Of a stretch of DNA of 8,210 nucleotides, positions 1-5,521 are shown piece after piece. Source of the stretch: Desulfurococcales archaeon. GTDB taxonomy: Archaea; Thermoproteota; Thermoprotei_A; Sulfolobales; NBVN01. The stretch lies in assembly GCA_021158735.1 (NCBI GenBank), contig JAGGUC010000159.1, positions 1 through 8,210 of the forward strand. The letters run 5' to 3'. Position 1 is the stretch's first letter. Each line of letters opens with the position of its first letter. The translations under genes and the position numbers were made by a program. The notes beneath the pieces were generated by a model that saw nothing but the letters and a program-made list of their open reading frames with translations, was not told the origin of the DNA and did no database searches.

Positions 1-423
1 CTCCATGACCCCGACCCCCTCCAACCTGACCCCCAGCGCCTCAGCCCTAGCCCTCACGTAACTTATCAAGTAGGCTGTTACGATATAAAGCATTATGTAC
101 AGGACATTAACGCCCGCGAACCACAGAGCTACAGAGTAGCAAAAGTCCGATACCCTATCCGAAAGTGAGTCTAAGAACGCACCGAACAATGTACGCTTAT
201 CAAGAGCCTTCGCTACAGCACCGTCCAGGAAGTCGAATAGGGCCGAAGCCACCATTACTATGAGTCCAGCAGTAAACATTGAATAAAATGCAAGTACAGG
301 GACGGCGACAGATAGCAACAGCCCTATCAAAGTAAGTATGTTGGGTTCAGGAACGATGCCGCCTAGCCACGTGCCGATTCTCCATGTCAGCGGCTCAATT
401 ATTTTACGTATTCGAGACAGCAT
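1..423 (-). CDS. CDP-alcohol phosphatidyltransferase, archaetidylinositol phosphate synthase-like (partial)
   Basis: Integral membrane enzyme expected to join CDP-archaeol to a polar head group, most likely inositol phosphate, in archaeal phospholipid synthesis. The 141 visible residues begin at an ATG and leave the window still open, so the C-terminus is missing. The family signature is complete: D64, D67, G68, A71, then G81, D85 and D89, the DxxDGxxA(R)x8GxxxDxxxD pattern that binds the metals and CDP. Supporting features are an N-terminal 'PEPNILT' segment, hydrophobic helices at about 30-60 and 93-120, 'SYVRARAE' at 121-128, and 'GVGVME' at the edge, which is where archaeal members read G(V/I)G..ERPER. 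One oddity is that the usual Arg of the AR pair is Lys (K72). No SD precedes the ATG, and a TATA-like box lies about 35 bases upstream, so the transcript probably has little or no leader. The family is secure; the inositol phosphate specificity is inferred. Confidence 0.88.
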   Translation of the reverse strand, partial: MLSRIRKIIEPLTWRIGTWLGGIVPEPNILTLIGLLLSVAVPVLAFYSMFTAGLIVMVASALFDFLDGAVAKALDKRTLFGAFLDSLSDRVSDFCYSVALWFAGVNVLYIMLYIVTAYLISYVRARAEALGVRLEGVGVME

Positions 424-456
424 GATCGGGCCTATGGAAATAATTTCATGATTACC

Positions 457-464
457 TAATATAG
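457..464 (-). promoter_or_regulatory. TATA-like box for the phosphatidyltransferase gene
   Basis: On the minus strand this reads CTATATTA, centred about 37 bases before the ATG at 423. An archaeal start site about 26 bases downstream would leave roughly 10 bases of leader. No SD lies in that interval, which fits a leaderless or near-leaderless message. Pattern match only. Confidence 0.4.
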
Positions 465-510
465 GTGTGTCTCAACTACACCTCTATGGTGTAAGGTAAA
501 GTTAAGGAAC

Positions 511-518
511 ATATAAGT
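511..518 (+). promoter_or_regulatory. TATA box for the thioredoxin-fold-like gene
   Basis: ATATAAGT is preceded by a purine-containing stretch (GTTAAGGAAC) that could act as BRE. A start about 26 bases downstream falls near 540, giving a short leader of about 15 bases that just contains the GAGGTG ribosome-binding site at 545-550. Confidence 0.5.
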
Positions 519-544
519 ATATTATGCCTCTCCAGGAACCTACA

Positions 545-550
545 GAGGTG
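545..550 (+). promoter_or_regulatory. Ribosome-binding site deciding the TTG start at 557
   Basis: GAGGTG matches the archaeal 16S 3' end and stands six bases before TTG at 557. The next in-frame ATG is about 45 codons inside the protein, so this site fixes the start. Confidence 0.7.
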
Positions 551-556
551 GCGTAG

Positions 557-892
557 TTGCCCAGCAAAGTAAAGAAGCTTGTCCTAGTTACCTCTAAGGC
601 GCATCCACTAAATAAGCACTTCACAAAAATAGCTAGAAAGCTAGCAGAGGAATTTAGTACAGAATTAGAAGTAAGAGAGGAGGACTACATGTACTTAATA
701 AAGTACGGCGATACGGATGAGCTGGGAATGGCTTGGGTGCCGCAATTACTAGCGGAGCTTGATAGCGGTGAGGTAATTAAAGTGCTGACACAACCAAACT
801 TAAACTCCCAAGGGAATGTAAATGAAGACAGAGACCTTCAAGTATCCTTAGAAAACATTAGAAAAGCACTTACTGGACAAGATACTGCGTAG
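557..892 (+). CDS. Small thioredoxin-fold-like protein lacking a CxxC pair
   Basis: Soluble, charged 111-residue protein with a TTG start supported by a GAGGTG site six bases upstream. I do not recognise a characterised family. The predicted pattern is strand (KLVLVTS, 7-13), helix (20-34), strand (36-42), then 'WVPQLLAEL' at 60-68 followed by 'DSGEVIKVLT' at 69-78 and a C-terminal helix (about 91-105). This order, with a proline just before a strand and then a glycine-turn hairpin, resembles the cis-proline half of thioredoxin-like folds. There is no cysteine at all, so a redox role of the usual kind is excluded; a binding or scaffolding role would be a guess. It is monocistronic between a divergent promoter and a convergent unit. 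That it is a real gene is well supported by promoter, SD and codon pattern; the fold is inferred. Confidence 0.75.
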   Translation: MPSKVKKLVLVTSKAHPLNKHFTKIARKLAEEFSTELEVREEDYMYLIKYGDTDELGMAWVPQLLAELDSGEVIKVLTQPNLNSQGNVNEDRDLQVSLENIRKALTGQDTA

Positions 893-924
893 TTAAAAGC
901 TTGAGCACGCTAGGTAATAAATAG

Positions 925-932
925 TTATTTTA
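925..932 (+). terminator. Possible T-rich termination region after the small gene
   Basis: About 30 bases after the stop codon, TTATTTTA follows a weak 5-bp dyad (AATAA at 916-920, TTATT at 925-929). Archaeal termination often uses short T runs, so this could end the upstream transcript. The signal is weak. Confidence 0.22.
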
Positions 933-986
933 CTACTTTACATTCATTAAAGGTAGAATCAGGATGATATCGTGTGACGTAGGTGG

Positions 987-1044
987 ATGATGAATGGTAT
1001 CCTAGAATGACTGGAGATTCCGTGATTAAAGGACCACAAACTGA
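987..1044 (+). ncRNA. Candidate C/D-box guide sRNA
   Basis: The 58-base segment shows the box order and spacing of an archaeal 2'-O-methylation guide. It has a perfect C box ATGATGA (987-993), a D'-like CTGG (1011-1014, one mismatch to CTGA), a C'-like GTGATTA (1022-1028, one mismatch to RTGATGA) and a perfect D box CTGA (1041-1044). The C'-D spacer is exactly 12 bases and the D'-C' spacer is 7. The C-D' spacer is 17, a little long. The D guide would be AAGGACCACAAA; by the box-plus-five rule it would target the U in UUUGUGGUCC. I could not match that target to an rRNA or tRNA from memory. No clear terminal stem or strong TATA box is seen. The D guide also lies inside an inverted repeat (1025-1060), a competing explanation for the conservation of this stretch. 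Confidence 0.42.
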
Positions 1045-1060
1045 CTAATTGTCCTTTAAT
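1025..1060. repeat. Perfect 10-bp inverted repeat across the end of the PAPS-reductase-like gene
   Basis: ATTAAAGGAC (1025-1034) and GTCCTTTAAT (1051-1060) are exact reverse complements separated by 16 bases. The right arm covers the last codons of the minus-strand gene and the left arm lies just beyond its stop. It could form a hairpin at the 3' end of that mRNA (mRNA stability or processing) or a protein-binding dyad. It is not a bacterial-type terminator, since no T run follows on either strand. Confidence 0.7.
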
Positions 1061-3060
1061 TCTACTGACTTGAAGAACTGAGATATACCAGCATACACAG
1101 GTTCGCTTTCTCCTGACCCACTAATTGATACCTTCCTGAGCTCCCTGTAGTACCTTACGGCTTTAAGAATTTCATTACTGCTTCGTACTATTCTGTTCAG
1201 TTCATCCCCACTAAAGACTACTGGCAGAACGATTCTTTTAGCTAGTAAGTCAGCTACGGGGCACACCTCAAGACATATTCCACATGAACTACATCTTAAG
1301 GTATCAACCAATGGTTTTCTATCAGCGAGCTTGACCGCGCTCTTAGGACACCACATTAAGCAACTCCCGCAACCCACGCACAGCAGCCATCTCGCAAGCA
1401 CCTTAAGAACATCGGAAGCTACTGCATAACACTCCCTCCCAACAACTAGTAACTTAGCTCCATCAAACCGCACTACGGCACCACAGCATCTCAGACTTAT
1501 CGAGTTAACGTCCCTCTCGGTCACAGAGCACCCTAAAACCTTCGCTTGATTCCCTAACACATTTACAGGTACTTTCACCTGCAAAAGCAATTCCACATAA
1601 TCACTAGATTTTGCGGACACCCGAACTAGGTGGCCTAAGCGCCTGCTGTACTCGGTTGCAGGATGTGAAGGCTTCTTAATGCCGAGCCATATCTCAAGCC
1701 TTCTCCTACCCTGAGCTTCTGGATTAAGCCACCTCCATAAGTGGTACCTAAGCCACTCCTCACCTACATTAAGTCTACTCTTCCATGCCCGCAGTACCTC
1801 AGCCCACCTATCCCAGAACTCAGGATAGTGAGTACTAACAATATAGTACTCTGCAATGTTTGCTGCTGGACACAGGTAACACCCTATTCTGTCAAAACCT
1901 TTTTCGTAGAGTATATTATATGGAAGCTTATTCCTGAATATGTACATCCAGATCATGAGCTGATCCCACTCTTGTATAGGTGAAGTATTAAGTACTGAAG
2001 GCAACCACTTATTTCTCCAAACTCTTCCAGACCATGACCTATCCACAGACTCGAGAGCTCTCTGACCAACAATAACTAGCGCACCATCAGGGTATTGCTC
2101 CTTGTACACTCTAGCTATTCTCGCCAGCTTTAGGACTTTACAACACCACCTGTAATCTTTAGCTGGCGGACCGAAAACGTCGACGGACTTCCAGAAAGCA
2201 TCACCAGCATCAGCAAGCAGTAGTCTCGAGCCGTACTTCGAAGTAATGAGTTCCACATAATCAACTGTCGGCGGTAGCTCAAGGCCAGTATTATTGAATA
2301 AGATAGCGGGTTCTAAGCCAGCCTGCACTGCTAGGTGCAGAGACACGAGGGAGTCTTTACCGCCCGAGAAAGAGGATATTATTGGTAGCCTAACCTTACT
2401 TGAGAAAAGTGCGAGGTGCTGCACGGAGCGGGAGATAAGCGACCTAAAGTACTCGTCATTACACTTAATGATGTCGTCAAAAGTAGCTGATTTTTTCGAT
2501 AATTCCCAATCACCTGGGTCTCTGAGCAGGGTCTGAACTCTGAACCTACCTTTTTTAGCTATGGCTAATGCAACTACATTACCCTCAGGATCGGTAACAA
2601 CTGCCTGCTCACCGCTCTTGGTTCCTTCACCTAGTGCTTCTAGCGGCTTGACCTTACTTCGAACAAATACCTTCACCAGCCCATACTCAACAGCTAATCT
2701 AGCACTGTAGGAATTTAATCTCCACCTCCACTTCATGATTTTCGGGTCAAAGAAGAACCTCCCGACAACTACACCGCTCACTATGACGCTCTTCATGTCA
2801 TCGTAGTGGGGTACCTTATTAATGAATGTACATCCTACAGATATGTTCAACCTCTTAAGCAGGACGTCAGTACCGAATTCCGTTAGAATAGCCTCCCTAA
2901 TGATTTGTAGGTCTCCGTCGAAGGCAGGCCTTATGTCACCGGGCTCTGTGACAGTTAGCTTCCTGCCCTTCGAGCCGCATCGACTGCAGAACTTCTGTCT
3001 CAGCGGTGTGTTACAGTTATCACACCAGTACAGCCTTACCCTGAAGCCCCACTTCCTCAC
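1045..3060 (-). CDS. PAPS-reductase-like protein with zinc ribbon, PUA-like and dual [4Fe-4S] ferredoxin domains
   Basis: Large cytoplasmic multidomain protein of 671 residues. In order: a zinc ribbon (C13, C16, C25, C28); an archaeal linker 'EPGDIRPAF' (39-47); a PUA-like region (about 115-185); a PAPS-reductase/adenine nucleotide alpha-hydrolase domain with P-loop SGGKDS (232-237); a connecting domain (about 480-555); and a C-terminal ferredoxin with two CxxCxxCxxxCP sets (C561/564/567/571 and C590/593/596/600). The reductase domain also has C306-C307 and C394/C397, a CC...CxxC arrangement 86 residues apart like the [4Fe-4S] ligands of APS reductases. The C-terminal ECGIH-type catalytic cysteine is not seen. 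Archaeal relatives are annotated as PAPS reductases, but the true substrate is unsettled; adenylated-intermediate or tRNA thiolation chemistry is also possible. The start is GTG, with GGGAG five bases upstream. The stop of the upstream acyltransferase overlaps it by one base (TAGTG), suggesting translational coupling. Confidence 0.9.
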   Translation of the reverse strand: MRKWGFRVRLYWCDNCNTPLRQKFCSRCGSKGRKLTVTEPGDIRPAFDGDLQIIREAILTEFGTDVLLKRLNISVGCTFINKVPHYDDMKSVIVSGVVVGRFFFDPKIMKWRWRLNSYSARLAVEYGLVKVFVRSKVKPLEALGEGTKSGEQAVVTDPEGNVVALAIAKKGRFRVQTLLRDPGDWELSKKSATFDDIIKCNDEYFRSLISRSVQHLALFSSKVRLPIISSFSGGKDSLVSLHLAVQAGLEPAILFNNTGLELPPTVDYVELITSKYGSRLLLADAGDAFWKSVDVFGPPAKDYRWCCKVLKLARIARVYKEQYPDGALVIVGQRALESVDRSWSGRVWRNKWLPSVLNTSPIQEWDQLMIWMYIFRNKLPYNILYEKGFDRIGCYLCPAANIAEYYIVSTHYPEFWDRWAEVLRAWKSRLNVGEEWLRYHLWRWLNPEAQGRRRLEIWLGIKKPSHPATEYSRRLGHLVRVSAKSSDYVELLLQVKVPVNVLGNQAKVLGCSVTERDVNSISLRCCGAVVRFDGAKLLVVGRECYAVASDVLKVLARWLLCVGCGSCLMWCPKSAVKLADRKPLVDTLRCSSCGICLEVCPVADLLAKRIVLPVVFSGDELNRIVRSSNEILKAVRYYRELRKVSISGSGESEPVYAGISQFFKSVELKDN

Positions 3061-3773
3061 TAGGTCTCCCGCTCATAGATCTTCTTTTTACGCTCATATT
3101 CTTCCCTACTGCATACTACCTGAGCTGGCACACCGTAAGCTACTTTATATGGCGGTATATCATGGGTAACTACAGAACCAGCTCCAATAACAGCTCCCTC
3201 ACCTATCCTCACACCAGCTACCAGTACAGCATTTGCTCCTATGACAGCATTATCCTCTATTACCGTAGATACGAGCCTTCTGCTAACCGGGTACTTATCA
3301 TTAGTTACCACGACTCTAGGACCGAGGAACACGTTATCACCGATCTCAGTACCTATGGGTATGTAAACACCTGACTGAATACTAACATTCTTACCTATGA
3401 CGCACCTACCGTCTATTATGGTTCCGGAACCCACTATGGTGTTTTCTCTTATTATTGTCTTCTCCCGTATCATTACATGATGTCCCAGCTCTACATTGTC
3501 TCCGGTCTCTACTTCTTCGTAAATTACTGAGAATGACCTAATAATGTTGTAGCCACCCAGTTTTGAGCCTTGACTTAATTCATCTAGATCTCTCAGCTCT
3601 CTGCCCCCGAAGCCGGGAGAAGACATGAACTCCCTTACTTTTGCCCTCACTGGAAATCCAATAATAACGTATGGAAACACTACGGTGCCTTTTTTAATTC
3701 TCGTACTACCCAATATTACTGCTCCCTCAAGAACCAAGCTATTACTGCACTCTACCCTCCCCGATACATACAC
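3060..3773 (-). CDS. Left-handed beta-helix (hexapeptide repeat) acyl/acetyltransferase
   Basis: Cytoplasmic trimeric-type acyltransferase of 237 residues. Imperfect hexapeptide repeats ([IV]Gxxxx) run through most of the protein, interrupted at about 42-75 by a Gly-rich insertion. Clear family marks are 'GHHVMIRE' (97-104), with the histidines expected at the active site, 'TNDKYP' (157-162), and the closing coil 'GAGSVVTHDIPPYKVAYG' (197-214) before 'VPAQVV' (215-220). This set resembles the sugar N-acetyltransferases of the WbpD/WlbB/FdtC type, so the likely reaction is acetylation of an amino sugar from acetyl-CoA. The substrate cannot be read from the sequence. The C-terminus is a charged helix (222-235). 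The start is GTG with GGTGA six bases upstream and a TTTAAA box beyond it. It is the first gene of a two-gene unit with the PAPS-reductase-like protein; a functional link between them is unproven. Confidence 0.88.
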   Translation of the reverse strand: MYVSGRVECSNSLVLEGAVILGSTRIKKGTVVFPYVIIGFPVRAKVREFMSSPGFGGRELRDLDELSQGSKLGGYNIIRSFSVIYEEVETGDNVELGHHVMIREKTIIRENTIVGSGTIIDGRCVIGKNVSIQSGVYIPIGTEIGDNVFLGPRVVVTNDKYPVSRRLVSTVIEDNAVIGANAVLVAGVRIGEGAVIGAGSVVTHDIPPYKVAYGVPAQVVCSREEYERKKKIYERET

Positions 3774-3779
3774 ATCTAG

Positions 3780-3784
3780 TCACC
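3780..3784 (-). promoter_or_regulatory. Ribosome-binding site for the acyltransferase GTG start
   Basis: GGTGA on the minus strand sits six bases before GTG at 3773. An ATG two bases upstream (3775) is in another frame and is not used. The same GGTGA-six-base spacing appears before the YkgJ-type gene. Confidence 0.65.
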
Positions 3785-3805
3785 AAGCTAACTACGTAAG
3801 TAGGT

Positions 3806-3813
3806 CTTTAAAG
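3806..3813 (-). promoter_or_regulatory. TATA box (CTTTAAAG) for the acyltransferase operon
   Basis: This palindromic CTTTAAAG lies about 36 bases before the GTG at 3773. Transcription starting about 25 bases downstream would leave a leader just long enough to hold the GGTGA site. Because the box is symmetric, its direction is assigned from spacing alone. Confidence 0.45.
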
Positions 3814-3833
3814 CAGTGCTTCATTCATGATCA

Positions 3834-3841
3834 CTTTAAAA
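3834..3841 (+). promoter_or_regulatory. TATA box (CTTTAAAA) for the Ced-like membrane operon
   Basis: CTTTAAAA is centred about 28 bases before GTG at 3866, the distance expected for a leaderless start. This favours GTG 3866 over the upstream ATG at 3827, which would place the TATA box inside the coding region. Confidence 0.5.
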
Positions 3842-3865
3842 GTCACAGTAGTTTTGGGGGATAAT

Positions 3866-4129
3866 GTGGATGTATCGTCATTCATCAGAGACTTGACTAT
3901 GCAGATAATGACTATAGCATGGCTAGTATTCCTGGTCTCGTGGGCCATAGGGTGGGCTATTAAGGGGTCCCCGATCCCGATTCACAGAGTTAAGAGAACT
4001 GGGCAAACTCTAGTGGAGGATGCTGTGCTGGCGGCCTTCTGGCTAGCCATGGGCTCCACAATATTTGCTATAATATCCTATGTAACATCAAGTATATATC
4101 AGCCTATGCCCCCGCCCCCGCAACCTTAA
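3866..4129 (+). CDS. cedA1: CedA1-like two-helix small membrane protein (candidate DNA-import pilin subunit)
   Basis: Membrane protein of 87 residues from GTG 3866. An ATG at 3827 would add 13 residues, but the TATA box at 3834 and the GGGGGAT stretch before 3866 favour the shorter form. It has two hydrophobic helices (about 14-34 and 53-73) joined by a basic loop with H40, R41, K43 and R44, then a short tail ending 'PMPPPPQP'. The positive-inside rule puts the loop in the cytoplasm and both ends outside. There is no type IV prepilin cleavage motif and no signal peptide. From memory, CedA1 of the crenarchaeal DNA exchange system is a small two-helix protein encoded beside cedA and forms a VirB2-like pilus. 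Size, topology and the following polytopic gene fit. The loop block 'SPIPIHRVKRTG...DA..AA' recurs at the N-terminus of the next protein. The assignment rests on architecture and context, not on a database match. Confidence 0.6.
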   Translation: MDVSSFIRDLTMQIMTIAWLVFLVSWAIGWAIKGSPIPIHRVKRTGQTLVEDAVLAAFWLAMGSTIFAIISYVTSSIYQPMPPPPQP

Positions 4130-4134
4130 GGTGT
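4128..4134 (+). promoter_or_regulatory. Ribosome-binding site overlapping the stop codon of the small subunit gene
   Basis: AAGGTGT begins inside the TAA stop (4127-4129) and ends six bases before the ATG at 4141. Termination and reinitiation are therefore tightly coupled. Nearly the same sequence is reused at the next junction (5508-5526). Confidence 0.6.
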
Positions 4135-4140
4135 AACTAA

Positions 4141-5511
4141 ATGAACGTGTTGCCGCTGGCATTTAACTTAGCTATACTTACCTACTTTATCGGAGTACTC
4201 ATACTAGCCTTGCCCATACCTTACAGACAGCTGAAGAAGTGGGGAGTGAGATTGATGTCTGATGCCATAATAGCTGCAGTTCTTGTGTCAGCTTATAGCA
4301 TGATCCTAGGTATAGGGGACCTAATACTCAATATGTTGGGCTATAGTTGGACGGGTTTTATGGCATGGCTTACTGAGAGAACGGCTATTCTCGTAACAGC
4401 GCTTGTAGGGCTGACATACCTAACTTCGTGGATCAAAAGTCTAGGATACTCGCTTGTGTTATCGCCGCTGGGGTTGGCTTCAACATACATCACACTAGCT
4501 CTATCAGCCATTAGAATGATGTACTTTATTGCCAGCTTCATATGGAGTTTTCGAGGTGAGTTCCTGGCTCTGGGATTGCTTCTGTACTCCCTACCCTTCA
4601 GGGTGGGTAAGGGAGTAGGAGCTTTCTTTATTGCGGCTTCACTAATACTATACGTAGGCTTTCCACTAATGCCAGCATTCGTGAATGTATTTCAGACAGC
4701 AGTACCTGAACCAATGGTTTCAAATAAATCATTTACAATAACATGTAGTATAGTAGATGTAGGTGGTGAACCTCTTCCGTACCCGGTGATACGCATATAT
4801 AAGGAGGGCAGTACAATACCGCTGGGTGTAGTTAAGGGAGACGATAAAGGCACAGTAGTTTTAGGTGGGGATAAGGACATTATTCCCAGAAATTACACGT
4901 TTGATGTTGAAGTGCTGTTCATGGGTTATATTTTTAAGCCTTCACCAAGAGTGCTGAGAATATTACCTAATAAAACAAGCTATAAGTTAGGCGTGCGCAA
5001 CATCATATATCAGGGCGGTCTTGCAATCTTAATTCCCAGTAGCTTCGATATAATAAACATCAAGTACCTGGGGGATGAACTTATAACCACAGTAAGTGTC
5101 CTGCATGAAGCAATTAATGAAATCAGGGTTGTAAAGCTAGATAACGTCAGGATCTACTCACTAAGAATTAATGGTCATGAAATACATTGCAGTTGGAGTA
5201 CCTGGGAGTGGAATGGCATATCACTTAGTGAGTGTGTGCTGAACTTAAGTAATATACAGCTAAGTTCTTCAGGCAAAATCACAATTAGTGTATTTTACGA
5301 ACCTAAAAACTATCCAGAACCTGAAGTTGAGGAGCGTAGGGTGGTCTGCTATGAGAGCTTGGTTGACATAATCATGCAATACGTATCTGTAGGTATAGCT
5401 TACATCTACACATTTCTTTTCCTTCCGGGACTGTACCTTGCAGCATTAACCGCTATGTCGGCATCTCTAGCTAGGGTAATCGGGGGAGGAATTAAATTAC
5501 GATTTATTTAA
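4141..5511 (+). CDS. cedA: CedA-like polytopic membrane protein with large external domain
   Basis: 456-residue integral membrane protein. Hydrophobic segments lie at about 8-27, 41-65, 79-98, 108-136, 139-152, 157-184 and 405-446. Basic residues in the loops (R29/K32/K33/R37, K99, R154/K157, C-terminal R445/K452) fit seven crossings with the N-terminus outside and the C-terminus inside. Residues about 185-405 then form one external, strand-rich domain with four N-glycosylation sequons (N195, N251, N277, N368) and four cysteines (202, 350, 365, 403) that could pair. The region at about 198-265 reads like an immunoglobulin- or carboxypeptidase-regulatory-like beta sandwich. In known Ced systems CedA is the polytopic, channel-like DNA-import component, powered by the ATPase CedB, encoded elsewhere in Sulfolobus; no ATPase is seen here. 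The start is ATG with AAGGTG over the previous stop. Another membrane secretion or pilus-base protein is the main alternative. Confidence 0.62.
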   Translation: MNVLPLAFNLAILTYFIGVLILALPIPYRQLKKWGVRLMSDAIIAAVLVSAYSMILGIGDLILNMLGYSWTGFMAWLTERTAILVTALVGLTYLTSWIKSLGYSLVLSPLGLASTYITLALSAIRMMYFIASFIWSFRGEFLALGLLLYSLPFRVGKGVGAFFIAASLILYVGFPLMPAFVNVFQTAVPEPMVSNKSFTITCSIVDVGGEPLPYPVIRIYKEGSTIPLGVVKGDDKGTVVLGGDKDIIPRNYTFDVEVLFMGYIFKPSPRVLRILPNKTSYKLGVRNIIYQGGLAILIPSSFDIINIKYLGDELITTVSVLHEAINEIRVVKLDNVRIYSLRINGHEIHCSWSTWEWNGISLSECVLNLSNIQLSSSGKITISVFYEPKNYPEPEVEERRVVCYESLVDIIMQYVSVGIAYIYTFLFLPGLYLAALTAMSASLARVIGGGIKLRFI

Positions 5512-5516
5512 GGTGG
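5512..5516 (+). promoter_or_regulatory. Ribosome-binding site deciding the ATG start at 5522
   Basis: GGTGG directly follows the TAA stop of the preceding gene and stands five bases before ATG 5522. A GTG at 5513 is in frame but lies within this site, so ATG 5522 is preferred. Confidence 0.6.
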
Positions 5517-5521
5517 TAACT

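Noticed and set aside
961..969. Upstream GATGATAT as the C box of a longer guide RNA.
   Set aside because: It lacks the final GA of the C box and makes the C-D' interval too long. The perfect ATGATGA at 987 fits much better.
1025..1060. Inverted repeat as a bacterial intrinsic terminator.
   Set aside because: No T run follows the hairpin on either strand and the loop is 16 bases. The genome is archaeal.
2822..3169. Plus-strand open frame of 115 codons across the acyltransferase / PAPS-reductase-like junction.
   Set aside because: It lies opposite two well-supported genes, shows no recognisable motif and has no promoter or SD.
3827..3865. Use of ATG 3827 as the start of the CedA1-like protein.
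   Set aside because: It would put the best TATA box inside the gene, no SD precedes it, and the added 13 residues look untypical before the helix. GTG 3866 fits better, though this is not proven.
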